Of a stretch of 64,000 bases of DNA, positions 34,966 through 46,532 are shown one piece after another. Below the pieces are notes generated by a model. That model had not been told where the DNA came from and made no database searches. It saw only the letters and a list, made by a program, of their open reading frames with translations. Source of the DNA: Podarcis raffonei (taxonomy: Eukaryota; Chordata; Lepidosauria; Squamata; Lacertidae); assembly GCF_027172205.1 (NCBI RefSeq), contig NC_070614.1:30814501-30878500 (forward strand), in the 5' to 3' direction. Numbering within the stretch: the first letter of the stretch is position 1; the number at the start of each line of letters is the position of its first letter. The position numbers and the translations under genes were made by a program.

Positions 34966-35732
34966 GAGAGGTTTTCAATCTTTTTGAGTCCACGGCTTCC
35001 ATGATCAACTACATTCTTTCCGTGGCTCTCCTGTGGGAGAACACGCTCCAAGCCTCAAAAGCTGCAGAGCTGGCAGGCCACCACCCAATTCTGAACACCC
35101 TCCCTTGTGGAGTGTTCCCTCAGGCTCCTCATCTTTCCTTGAGAGTCCTTCAGGGAGCAGCTGCAACTACCCCTGGTCCATGAGCCACCCCCCAAGAGAG
35201 GTGACTTCTCCTAACATCCCACAGGGGCCTGGGAAGAAGATGCCCCCAGCCTTAGTGGCCCGACAGAGACTGGTCAAAGGTGAACATGAGGACAGCAGCT
35301 TACTCACCTTGGGAGGCAGCAGTGACAACAGCAGATGCCACTGAGCCTGCATGGTGGAAGGGTTCCCCTTCAACTGCCAGATAGGCCTTTCACACAGCAA
35401 ACACAAGAAAGGCCAGCGTGGTGCATGCCTGCCCAGCCTCCCACTTGTCTGTTCCTTCCCAACAGCAAGAGCTAGCAGACTGGCTGGCTGGGATCCCTCA
35501 CCCATTTGCTTGTCTACTCCAAGGCCGCCTCAGCTCTAGGCAAACAGCACCTCCTGGCCAGCCCCAGAGGCACCATTCGCCTGAGGAGCTTGTAGCCAGG
35601 GCTGCAGCAACAAACAGCCACACAAGCCATTGGGAGGCAGATGCATGAGGGCATCAAAGAAGGGAGGGAACCCTCCCTGACCATCATTCAAGGTACCCCA
35701 AGGTGCCATGGCACACTGGTTGAAAACCACTG
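34966..35732. mobile_element. hAT-type element, non-autonomous, GC-rich
   Basis: GAGAGGTTTTCAATCTTTTT at the left and CTGGTTGAAAACCACTG at the right are inverted. The flanks CCTTAGAT and CCTTAGAG form a 7/8 target duplication. The 767-base interior is far more GC-rich than its surroundings and encodes nothing recognisable. Confidence 0.65.
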
Positions 35733-36390
35733 CCTTAGAGTAGTACCACAAATGTGGTATGAAATACTGAAATATAAATTCATGGAAAAGATGTTTAAAA
35801 TACAGTAATTTTAATTTTTCTTGAATACTTTCTTGTGGATACTAGTAGTCCAAGGTCAACACAGCACCCACTTAATTACCAACAGCTGTGATAATGCAGA
35901 GCTAAAGTTTAATCGGGGCTCAGTTGGGGAAACATGCAGGATGGAAATATAATCAAACAATAGTCCTTTCAAAACTCTAATTTAAAAGTCATGAGGTGTA
36001 AAGAGAATTTATGTTTTCTTCCCCTCTCCAAGCCAAGAGCAAGAGGATTGAATCCTGCAGGGTACTGCTTCACAATAATCTGCCCTGCTGTGAGTAGTGG
36101 ATTCAATCCTGCTCGGAACTTCTTCGCTACTGTGTTCCCTGCAGGGGATTTATCATTGTAGACTTCCCATTCAACACACAGTACACTGATAGTGCCAGAT
36201 CACTCTGTGTGACCCACCCAAGGGAAATAAGGAGCTATCTTCATGGGACTCTTGGGAAGCTCAGATTCTCCTGAATAGGTCTGATTGTGTTCTGCTGTCT
36301 TCTGCTGACTTTGATGTGCAGCCCTAGAAATCTCCACAATCACCATACTGCAACTAATATTTCTATGAGAAGAAAGGGGTTGGTTGCTAT

Positions 36391-36560
36391 GAAGATTAAT
36401 GTCATGTTTGTGAGATCAAGCCAGACATTTTCCACTTGCTGATTGAAGGTCCTGCAAGTTCAAACTAAACTTATTCACATTTTTTTTTTAAAAAAAACAC
36501 AAAACAAAACACTATTTCTGTATTCCGCAGCATATAAGCTTCTTATTCTATGTAGCATGG
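36391..36560 (+). pseudogene. Decayed V2R exon 6 relic upstream of gene D
   Basis: The sequence aligns with the end of intron 5 and start of exon 6 in D and E: GATTAATGTCATGTTTGTGA matches the bases before D exon 6 (44751 on), then a damaged acceptor, the CAAACTAAACTTATTCA stretch matching the codons for QTHPN, and ATAAGCTTCTT matching ISFL. No frame is open. A homologous, better preserved relic lies at 48554, so it predates the D/E duplication. Confidence 0.72.
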
Positions 36561-36853
36561 ACACAGCCCTAGTAACATACTAAGGAAATGTCTTTCCCAG
36601 AAGCATTTGAGTCTAGTTTCAAAGGACTCAGCAGTTGGGTTTTTGAAGGCAACTGAGTTGCCGATTGGAGGATAGACATGTATTTGTTATAGGTAAGTGA
36701 AGCTTCCCCACACCCCACCCTGACTGATAATTCCTCCCACCAATGGCTTGTCCCCATTTGTAATCAATGAGAGGGCATTTGATATCTCCCAGAATGAGTT
36801 AATGAAGTTCAGTATGAATATTCAGTGTGGTCCTCCTAAGACATGTTCATGTG

Positions 36854-37300
36854 TGTAATGGCTTCGGTCTCTCCCACAGAAGCAAGACAACTCTGGAAGT
36901 AGTTATCTCAGATTTATTGCTTAAACACGTAAATCACTGCAGAGCTCAGTCCTCAGCGTCTTCTCCCAAGTTTGCTGTTGGCATGTCTGAGCTCCGCCTC
37001 TTCCTCCCCCAGCAACAAAACCCCCACTTTCGTTTTCTTTCTTTTTCCTGCTTCTCACATATTCTCACGAGCCTACGTGTTTTTGGACAGGCTATTTCCG
37101 GTGCCCCTGCTTCTGAGCCCGAATTTGAACTGACAGTTTGTGTTTTCCCCCTTGGACTCCCCCCCTCCTGCTCTTTGTACTCAGGGATTAGTTTTCTACT
37201 GCAGCTTGGCTGCCCTTTCCCCCTTTTCACATTCCAGGCTTATCTCCTCTCCTTGGCTCTCAGCGTGCTCAGCCTCTGAAAGCTGTGTTTCGTCTCGACT
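36854..37300 (-). mobile_element. Solo LTR-like fossil upstream of gene D
   Basis: 447 bases flanked by ATGTG (36849-36853 and 37301-37305). Gene E keeps the single ATGTG empty site at about 48981. The minus strand has AATAAA followed by sequence ending in CATTACA, as an LTR would. Family unknown; it entered after the D/E duplication. Confidence 0.6.
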
Positions 37301-37390
37301 ATGTGTTTTCTAACTCCAAAACATGGTGTTGTGCATCTGATTATTTGCTCTCATTTCAATACTCAACTGATTAGGGGAGATATGCTCAGA

Positions 37391-37424
37391 TGTGACAAAC
37401 TAGCTCCCTTCTGCTATTCCACAG
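37391..37424 (+). promoter_or_regulatory. Shared V2R upstream block, gene D copy
   Basis: TGTGACAAAC then TTCTGCTATTCCACAG, about 290 bases before the gene D start. Confidence 0.4.
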
Positions 37425-37711
37425 TGAAAACCTGACATCAAAAAATGACAATAATTAATTCTGCTGCCTCTCAAACTCCCTGTGGAATTTGAATAAGAAA
37501 GAAATTGAAAGATGCCATTTACTAAATATAACAATGAGAGTTTAGAACTACTGCTTTCCACCAGCAATATTTATTATTCAGGGCAGCATGCCTCTTTACA
37601 GACTGAATGAACATACATATTAGCCTTTGAAGCTATAGACACTCTAAGAAGGGAGTTGACAATGGAGATAGTGTAATGTCCCTCAAGTGAAGATTTGTCC
37701 TTGCACTCAGG

Positions 37712-37929
37712 ATGCTGATATTTCTGGTGATGCTTCTTGTACTGCCACCTCACACGACATGCAAAGCTCACATTGTGAAGTGTCATGTCCATGATCCACA
37801 CCCTCCACTTCACAAGTATCACGAGTCAGGAGACGTCATCCTTGGTGGCATAGCTTCTCACGGCTACATCATCTCCAATGCCTTAACCTTCACTGAAGAA
37901 CCCCCACAGGTACTGCCTGAAGAGTTTAT
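37712..37929 (+). CDS. Gene D exon 1 (signal peptide)
   Basis: The ATG follows CACTCAGG. It encodes [19 protein letters not shown] and then [18 protein letters not shown]. 218 nt, phase 2, GTAAGG donor. Confidence 0.83.
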
Positions 37930-39067
37930 GTAAGGGAATCCCTTCTTTGTTCATTTGAATAGTCCACCCTATAGCTTAAACCTTACACCTGTGTCTTACT
38001 GTGTCTTATTTCCTTTTGTATTTATTTTTTTTTACTTTCAAAAAAGAATAGAGCTAAACAGGTTATTTCTCAATTGCCCAGCCCATAGAAGGACAAGCAG
38101 TTGAAAATTTTTTGGAGGATACATAAATCAGATGAATGCATTGTCTGAATGCAGGATTATAGAGACATCACCCATCAGTGCTCCATAATCTTAGAAAAAT
38201 GGATGGATGGTGGGGATGTTGCATAGGTCCCCGAATGTATTAAATGAATGGACTCCACATTTGGGGGGGGGGGGATTCAAACAGTCAATATGAATTAGTT
38301 TTTTGCAAGTGTGATATGATAAGAACATATATTTGGTCTCATATTCACATCCTCTCCACTCCCCCAACCCACCCCCCACTACAAAATTTATTGTTTTGGT
38401 TATTGACCACTGATACTTCAATAATTAGGTGAAGTGATGATTAATGGCTCAGAATGGTTGGCTACCAAAACCTAAACATTGTAACATTTTATTTGGGTTG
38501 AAAAAATGAGTGTCCAACGTAAAATTATAATTATGAATACAACCTGTTCAATTTTTATTTTCAAAAATGCTAAGCTATTTCATTTAATTTTATTTTAACC
38601 CATAGAAAAGCAAGGCTTGTGGCTTCAACTGTAGAAAGGCAATACTGAAAATGATGAATGTAATTTTTCAATTTCTTTGTGCTGTTTCAGGGTCCAAAAG
38701 AGTTGGTCAAAGGAGCTGTTTATCCTTATACAAAAAGTGGATGTAAGAATATCGGGTTTAAAGATAAATATGCAAATTAAATTATGTTTTGATACCAATT
38801 ACTTTTATTTTGAAGTCAAACAATTTTATTGAACTTTCTTTTGGCCAGAAATGAGTATCAGACCTAAATCCATTCTCACTTCTGGGAAAGATGTCAAGCA
38901 TTTAGGTTGGATTTTAGCCAATACAAGGATGGTGCTTTAAACTTTAGAAAAGCAACATGCAAAGTTTCAGCTTTGTGTCTATAAAATAAGCAGGGTGGTT
39001 TCATCATCATCATAATCAATTTTATTCTTACCTGTACTTCATCATAAGGTCCCAGCGTGGGTTGCAA

Positions 39068-39116
<49 letters not shown>

Positions 39117-42100
39117 AAAAATACAACCCATAACCAAAACTTTAGAAAAACAATATGCAAATGTGGACTTGAATGTCATAATACCATCTCCTGCCCTTGT
39201 GCGCTACATTTCAAATAATGGTTTACAGCATAATCCAACAGTGAAATTGAGTAAAATAAGACTTATTCCCAGATGTGTGACTGTAGGTTTAAAAGCTTAT
39301 TTGAGGCCAGACATAGACTTTGTATCACATTGAGTAAAACTATGTTGTTGTACCTTTAACAGAACGCCTCTGCTTATTATGTGAAAATTTTCTGGGTCAT
39401 GAGTAATTTGAAACTACCTTCTGGATCACATTGGTAATTGGCAAAGGATAAGCCACCAGAGTGCCATGGGTGACCCAGTCAGATGGGCAGAGTATTACTA
39501 CTACTACTGCTGCTGCTATTACTACTACTACTACTACTACTACTACATTGGTGAAAAATCAGTAATTTGAATTTTACACAATGTAAGTTATCTTTCTGAT
39601 TCATATTGCAATTCTCATTCCAGCGTGGTGCCTAAGAATTACCAGCACGTCCTTGCCTTGGCATTTGCAGTAAAGGAGATCAATGGCAACCCTCAGATCT
39701 TATCCAATACAACCTTGGGCTTCCACATCTTTGACAGCTATTTCATTGCAAGGGGGACTTATCATGCCACAATGCTCCTTACGTCCAGCCCAGACAGATT
39801 TGTTCCCAACTACAAATGTGACACTCAGAATGATTTGATAGCTGTCATTGGGGGACTTGACCCTCTAACCTCTCTTCATGCAGCAACAGTCTTGGATATC
39901 TACAAAATTCCACAGGTATTATCAGTCTCTGTGCTGAGCACAATGGGTTTAAGGGGGTTTTCCCTTAATGTTTGTATGGCCAACCATATTTCACTTTGTG
40001 GCTTAAAGGTTAAAATATGGAAACTGGTGTTGTGAAGAAAAATATAACCTTAAATAAAAAATCCTGAATCTGTTTATAGAATAAAGAAAAACAAAATAAC
40101 ATTCTCTCTCACACAAACATGCATGAGGTTCTTTTACCTTTTCATGCCTCTATGTGTTTCGTTATCTGAGCTTATACAGAATTCAGTATCAGATTGAATG
40201 AAACCAGTCACTCCCCAAGAAGAGTTTAGATGCATTAACTCAGAGCAGAGAAGAAGGTGATTTAACAGAGTTCCAGCTTTGTTAATCTTCATAGAAGACA
40301 ATTATTGAGAAATATATTAAATCAGCCACAAATCTTTGGGCAGATATATGCGAAAGGCACCAGGGATGCAAAGGTCATAGCCTCAGAAACTTATAATATG
40401 ATCATAGCTGTCAACGGTTTCCTTTTTTTAATTCCCTTATTCCGAATAGGATTCCTCGCAAGAAAAGGGAAAAGTTGACAGCTATGAATATGATGGTTGA
40501 TTTTGTGGTGGAGGTCGAGTGAGAGTTGAAAATGGTATGGGAGGCAGATCTTGGAGTGCACTTCTCAGAAGGGGAGTGGAAAGTTATGGAGCATTAACCC
40601 CAACTAAGGAACATTTCGTTAATAATTAGGGAGACTATGCTAAAATTAGCAAACAAGTAGCATTGCATGCCTACTAGATTGCACCACTTAAATTTGATGT
40701 TCTCTCCATTGTCTTTGTAGAGATGCAGGCAGGAGGGTGCCTATATGAAGGGAATGCATATATTTAAAGGATTTGAGGTGTCATAGAAAAGGATCAGGAT
40801 AGATCCTGCATGAATCTCCCTGGTCCAGAAAAATACTGTTAATGCCATTTGTGCAGTGATAACCATCCCAAATGGCATTAACACTCTTCTGCAAATACAA
40901 GCAGATGTTATAACAAAATCTGGAAAATGAAAATAATAATAATGACACAGTAAAGTAGGATGTCGGGGTTGAAACACAGTGAGACTGTTTCTCTGAAACA
41001 TGGCATCCTCTTTCATCTCCTTTATCAATACTCATATTTACACTCCTCTAGCTCCAGCTCGTAGAGTTTAATTTGAGGGCATCCATTCATAACAAAGAAG
41101 AATACAATAAACACATTTCATTTTTTAAAAGAATATTTTGCATTCATTAATTGAACCATAGGAAATGAACTCCATAAGCCATGATAATTTATTTATTTAT
41201 TATTATTTTAAAAAAACACTTGATGGTAAAGAATACCATAAAAACAGTTAAGAGAAGTTAAAAAATCAAGAAAATAATCACCACCATAGCTTAAAACATA
41301 TAAAAGTTAAAATACAGCAGCAAATTAAAATTACCTCAGCTTTCTAAGCATCGGAGTGGGCTAATCTAAACAAAAAAATGTTTTAAGAGTGATTATAAAG
41401 AGGACAGTGAAGCCAACCATTTGATTTAAACAAGCAGGGAGTTACAAAGTGTAGGCACTACCAAACTAAACAATCACGTTCTTTTTATGAATGAAGAAAA
41501 TATATTATGATGCACCAGTGGCAATGCCAATTCCACAGAGCATAGCGATCACATAGGCACATGCGGGATAAGGTAGTTCTCGTAGTTATGCAGTTTCACT
41601 TATTGTGCTGCTATGTTGAATAAAATCTGACTGAATATCTCCATTAAAGCATTCCTATTTGTTTTGTTCCTTTTCTGCACCCTCCTCCACGAAGCTCACA
41701 TATGGTCCTGCTCCCATCATGCATGATAAAACTCCAGGCCTCTCCTTCTACCAAATGGTCCCCCAAGAAGCCCTTCAGTATGAGGGGATTCTCTCCTTAC
41801 TTCTGCATTTCGGGTGGACATGGATTGGGCTCCTTACGATGGAACTTGAGAATGGAGAACAATTTGTGCAAACAGTGGTTCCAATGTTTTCCTCCAGTGG
41901 TATCTGTTTTGCCTTCATAGAAAGAATCCCCAAAGTATCTTTCATCACTGAAGTAAAAGTGTTGTTACAACAGGGTGCAAAAATACGTGATAAAGTAATG
42001 GGTAGCAATGCCAATGTGATAGTCGTCTACGGAGAATCTTACTCAATGATATTTCTTAGATGGTTTCCATATTTATCAGAAGAAGAAGAGATAGGAGAGG

Positions 42101-45100
42101 ATGCAAGAGGTAAAGTGTGGATAATGACAGCCCAGATGGAGCTGACTTCTGCAGTTTATCAAAGGACTTGGGATGCACAAATAATCCATGGGGCTCTGTC
42201 TTTCACAATTCACTCTAATGCTCTACCAGAATTTCACAAATTTCTTGAACACATAAGTCCCTCCACCACAGATGGAGATTATTTCATCAAGGACTTCTGG
42301 CAACAGGCCTTTGCTTGTGTCTTCCCTAGTACAGTCACAGATGTTATGGATCAGGAGATTTGCACTGGAGAGGAGAACCTGGAAATGCTTCCTACGTCCT
42401 TTTTTGAAATGAGCATGACGGGCCATAGCTACTGTATATACAATGCTGTTTATGCCATGGCCCATGCTGTCCATGCCATGTTCTCAGCCAGACTCAATTC
42501 AAGATTACTGGAAGACAATAGGAAGCTGGTATCTCAGTTTTATCAGCTGTGGCAGGTAATGTGGCCAGATTTCCCTTGAGACCTTGTGCCATAGATTGGT
42601 GTTAAAATAGTGCAATAAATTATCTCTCAGACAGTTCTGGTCCTTGTTAGATACAGTTAGCATTGTCTTCATCTGTAAAACTGACACAAACTTCTCTTTT
42701 CTCTCTTTTCAAAATCTAGTTTCATCATTTCCTCAGAGGAGTGTCATTTAATAATAGTGTGGGAGACACAGTTTCCTTCAACCAGAAGGGGGAGTTGGAA
42801 GCTGGGCTTGATGTTATTAATTGGATTGCTTCACAAAACCAATCCTTTCATAAAGTTGAAGTTGGGAGAATAAATCCCCAGACATCTTCGGGTGAAATGT
42901 TCACCATCCATGAGGATGCTATAACTTGGCACAAGTGGTTTAATCAGGTACAATCAGATTGTAGCTATTTTCAGTCCTGATTTTAACACAGTTTCTCTGC
43001 TCAATGTTGAGTTTGGAATTTATGAAGAATTTGGGAACTGATTATACAAAGTACACTTCATGAAATTCCTCCTCAGAAGCTCTTTGATTTTATGTATTGA
43101 TAAGTTGTTGGGTGAACAAAGAATATGCCTTTTTTGCATTGAATATGTGTAAAATATTCATTATTGGTTGAAATAAATAGTTAGTTTGGTGTCCAAGGAA
43201 GTGGCATTTGGTTCCCAGCATGGCTGTGACATCATCCCAGGGCCATGTTTTCCTTCCTGCGCAGCTGGTGGTTGGATGCACATCCCCTCCCCCTGGCTGT
43301 ACTGGCAGGAAGTGGGTTGCTTGATACCACAGACATATCCAATACCTTGGCTGAAACCTACCTATTTCTCTGATCATTATTTTTTTTGCCTAGTTCAACC
43401 TAATATCCACGCCCTGAAGAAGAGGTAGATGGCATATACTGTATGTACAACAGGCGTTTGAGGGAGGTCACAGCTCAGAGACAGATGAGGGGGAAAGTTG
43501 GGAAATCATAGGAGAGCTGGACCAACACTTGGCTGACACCTTGTCATTAGAAATCATATCAGACCCTCCATCTCCCAGAACCTGGTTAGCCTTAAATGTA
43601 TGAGAGCAAGGAGCTCAAAGACAGAGGGCACTTAGGAGCACCTGTAGAGGAGGTGATTATGTTGATGGATGGGGAAGTTGGAAAGAGAAAAAGTGAGGGT
43701 GGAGATTCACTTGGAACAACGCCATTATCCAAGAGGAAGGGTTCTATAGCCTCTCTCTGTATGAAATAAAAAAGGACTGTAAGAAACTTTTCCTTGTCTT
43801 ATACTTTCCTGGGTAACCATTCGGGAGCCGATGACAGCATCCTGACACTATACCATCACAATAGCATGTTTCTTTAAAAATATTTATTCCTATAATTGAT
43901 TGAATATTGATTGAATATTGAATATTGGCAATGAGACCGGAGTTAATTAATTCAAATGGAACAAAATGGACATGACCACGCTCCTTGACTGTGGCATTGC
44001 CATTATCGTAAGGCACAATTAGATCATTGTTTCAGCTGCTGGATAAAGGGGAGCCGTAAATTGTTATTTCCTGCAATGCAGCTGTGACCAGCCTTCTGTT
44101 TATGAAAACAGCCTTCTGCATTCAATGCCCACCCTCTCCTCATCCTCCTCAGTGTCTCACTTTGAGAAAGGGCACATGGTTCCTTCCTCACAATGAGTGT
44201 ATTCTGGACAAGGTCAGCCTGTATCACCACTTTTATGTGGTGACTAAAGGTTCAGTTTAAAATAAGATAATTTAAAATTAGCCATCCCCATAATGACTCC
44301 AAGATCTATATTCTCTTTTTTCCTTCATGGATTAGGCAAGGCCTATTTCTCTATGCAGTGAGCAGTGCAGTCCTGGTTCAAGCAAGAAATCAAAAGAAGG
44401 GGAGCCATTTTGTTGCTATGATTGCATCCCCTGTCCAGAAGGGAAGTTTTCAGACCAGAAGGGTAAGCAATAATGTCTTTAGAAATAGGAGGGAGTTTAC
44501 GTGATATTTAATCACAACAGGGCTATAGATTCAAATTGTATAATCAGCTGCTCTTGAGATTAAAGGCATGTTTTTTGGAAAACCGTTAAAATGATATGCA
44601 TTGAAATTCAACTAGGGGGATACGAGGAAGTCACTTAACAATGTTAAGAAGATTAGTTTCAATAAGGTTATGATTTATGTTTGTCTGTTTATTTGTTACT
44701 GTGTTTTTAATTTTGTGAAAATCAATAAAAAAAATTGAAAAAAAGAGAGAGATTAATGGCATGTTTGTGAGATTAAGCCACACATTTTCCATTTCAGATA
44801 TAAGTGATTGTTCCACATGTTCAGAACAAACACATCCAAATAAAAACCATGATTTATGTATTCCCAAGGAAATAAGCTTCTTGTCTTATGAAGAGCCTGT
44901 GGGGATCAGTTTAGCCCTTTCTGCTCTTTCCGGTTCTTTGGTCACCGTTCTAGTTCTCTTCACATTTATGAAGAACCACAACACTCCCATTGTCAAAGCC
45001 AACAACCGGCAGCTCACCTACACGCTCCTCCTCTCCCTCCTGCTCTGCTTCCTTTCTGCGCTGCTATTCATTGGACAGCCTCAGAAGGTGACATGTCTCC

Positions 45101-45699
45101 TCCGACAAACTGCTTTTGGCATCGTGTTCTCAGTGGCTGTTTCTTGTGTGCTGGCAAAAACCCTCACTGTGGTTCTGGCTTTCATGGCCACCAAGCCAGG
45201 ATCCAGAATAAGGAAATGGGTGGGAAAGAGGCTGGCCGATTCCATTGTACTTTCTTGCTCCCTTATACAAGGAAGTATTTGCATTGTGTGGCTGGCAATC
45301 TCTCCTCCGTTGCCAGAGGCTGATGTACATTCAGTGGCTGGACAAATTATACTTGGATGTAATGAGGGGTCTGTGACTATGTTTTACTGTGTCCTTGGCT
45401 ATATTGGCTTCCTGGCCATTGCCAGCTTCACTTTGGCCTTCCTTGCCAGGAAGTTACCCGACACATTCAATGAAGCCAAATTTATCACTTTTAGCATGTT
45501 AGTGTTTTGCAGTGTGTGGTTATCCTTTGTTCCAACCTACTTGAGCACTAAGGGGAAATACATGGTAGCTGTGGAGATCTTTTCTATCTTAGCCTCCAGT
45601 GCTGGATTATTGGCCTGCATCTTTTCCCCCAAATGCTACATTATTTTGTTGAAGCCTGAATTGAACAAAAGGGAACAGCTAATACGAAGAACTAATTGA
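37712..45699 (+). CDS. V2R gene D, complete
   Basis: Six-exon type-2 vomeronasal receptor of 875 residues. Exons: 37712-37929, 39624-39915, 41695-42555, 42720-42947, 44336-44462 and 44798-45699. Approximate domains: leader 1-19, flytrap to about 525, cysteine-rich linker 534-576, helices 590-860. It is the close tandem partner of gene E, and exons, introns and about 1.9 kb upstream align. The acceptor of exon 3 reads CCACGAAG where E has CCCTTTAG: the AG is kept but the pyrimidine run is damaged. Intron 5 contains a short L1 tail (44574-44748) missing from E. A candidate AATAAA lies at 45816. Frame and phases are otherwise intact. Peptide or protein chemosignal detection in the vomeronasal organ is the family role; the ligand is unknown. 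Confidence 0.87.
39069..39115. repeat. ATT microsatellite
   Basis: About 15 ATT units in intron 1 of gene D. Confidence 0.9.
39495..39546. repeat. ACT/GCT microsatellite
   Basis: TACTAC and TGCTGC units just upstream of gene D exon 2. Confidence 0.85.
39624..39915 (+). CDS. Gene D exon 2 (flytrap lobe 1)
   Basis: 292 nt after [26 protein letters not shown], an NTT sequon, then [12 protein letters not shown]. It ends YKIPQ before GTATTA. Confidence 0.88.
41190..41480. repeat. Old interspersed repeat shared by D and E intron 2
   Basis: ATTTATTTATTTATTATTAT and an A-rich body followed by AAGCAGGGAGTTACAAAGTG. The same repeat sits at 51810-52085 in gene E, so it predates the duplication. Family uncertain. 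Confidence 0.4.
41695..42555 (+). CDS. Gene D exon 3 (flytrap core)
   Basis: 861 nt, phase 0 to 0, [15 protein letters not shown] through [12 protein letters not shown] to LWQ, donor GTAATG. A short stretch (41950-41982, [11 protein letters not shown]) differs sharply from E although the surroundings are nearly identical. Confidence 0.9.
42720..42947 (+). CDS. Gene D exon 4
   Basis: 228 nt, TCTAG to [23 protein letters not shown] to WHKWFNQ. Intact. Confidence 0.88.
43187..43440 (+). mobile_element. LTR-retroelement-like fossil, gene D intron 4
   Basis: Shares GATCATTATTTTTTTTGCC and AGTTCAACCTAATA-like end sequence with the longer copy at 53745 in gene E, at the same intron position. It is therefore older than the duplication, broken, and of unnamed family. 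Confidence 0.35.
44336..44462 (+). CDS. Gene D exon 5 (NCD3G linker)
   Basis: 127 nt, ATTAG to [23 protein letters not shown] and [18 protein letters not shown]. The cysteine pattern is intact. Confidence 0.88.
44574..44748 (+). mobile_element. L1 3' tail in gene D intron 5
   Basis: ATTCAACTAGGGGGATACGA to ATCAATAAAAAAAATTG resembles the 3' UTR of the L1 at 55241 (other strand). An 18-base duplication with one mismatch flanks it (44556-44573 and 44749-44766, GAGATTAANGGCATGTTT). Gene E has a single copy of the target at about 60928. Confidence 0.8.
44798..45699 (+). CDS. Gene D exon 6 (seven-helix domain)
   Basis: From TTTCAG to TGA, beginning D-I-S-D-C-S-T-C. It holds [23 protein letters not shown] and [13 protein letters not shown]. 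Full length for the family. Confidence 0.93.
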
Positions 45700-45815
45700 A
45701 TTTCTTTAATTAGTGAACCAGTGCCATGCTTATTAAAAGCTGCCTCTTCGTTTCATAAGAATTTAGTGTTGATTTTTCTTCTATAGTGGATGCTACTAAA
45801 AAGTCAGCTCTCTCT

Positions 45816-45821
45816 AATAAA
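45816..45821 (+). promoter_or_regulatory. Candidate polyadenylation signal, gene D
   Basis: AATAAA 117 bases after the stop, in a 3' flank that aligns with the flank of gene E. Confidence 0.4.
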
Positions 45822-45917
45822 CATTTTTCCCCCCATCCCAAAAACACTGAAGTCAGGGCTGCAATGCTAACCCTTTATCAGGGAGTAATTCTCACTCCAT
45901 TCTTTGGGATACTGACA

Positions 45918-45975
45918 TAGAATCACAGAATTATGGAGTTGGAAGGGACCCTCCACAGTGCGGGAATTTGCAGAC
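45918..45975 (-). mobile_element. CR1 LINE 3' fragment
   Basis: CATAGAATCACAGAATTATG and GAGTTGGAAGGGACCC, as at 10628. Downstream of gene D. Confidence 0.55.
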
Positions 45976-46352
45976 ATGTGAGTAGACATGGTTAGAAGTA
46001 CCGTACTCAAAAAAAAAAAAAAATTATTATGGGGATGAACCTGGTCTTTTACATTTCAGTATGTTCAGTATATTTGTTTGTTTTTTGCTCATGAGTCTAT
46101 TTTCCACAGTATCAGATCCAGTGTAATAGAGTGCTCTGTGTCAGGTGCTCTACTGAGATCTCAGCCCCCCTTTTATATTTGCTTGAATTAAGTCCCTTTT
46201 GAGAAATTTGAAGGTGTGAAGGTCTGAAGGGGGCTTCCACACATTTTTGCTTTAACTTGTTTAACAACTTGCACACTACAGGGAATTCTTCCTGATCTGG
46301 TTTCCCAATTTTGGTGACATCTAAGTACTGTATATCTTGCAGAATGCACATA

Positions 46353-46532
46353 TACAGTATTTACTCGAATCTAATGCTCACCTTTTTTGACCAAATTACA
46401 TTGTGAAAATTAAGGTGCGCATTAAATTCAGTGTCACATTTACATTCAGCAGTAAATACTTTTTTTAGGTGTCAAAATTCTGAAAATTGAGATGTGCATT
46501 AGATTCAATGGTGCATTTGACTCGGGTAAATA
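46353..46532. mobile_element. MITE-like inverted repeat
   Basis: TACAGTATTTACTCGAATCT with AATGC mirrors GCATTAGATTC and GACTCGGGTAAATA. DNA-transposon derived, family not certain. Confidence 0.45.

Noticed and set aside
35167-35505. GC-rich 112-codon minus-strand frame as a gene
   Set aside because: It lies within a hAT-type element with inverted ends and an 8-base target duplication; no recognisable domain.
37023-37279. A 150-codon frame upstream of gene D
   Set aside because: It lies inside the ATGTG-flanked insertion absent from gene E, is C/T-biased and resembles no protein family.
39481-39546. CRISPR-like or other spaced repeat array
   Set aside because: Simple trinucleotide microsatellite without spacers; no CRISPR array is expected or seen in this vertebrate sequence.
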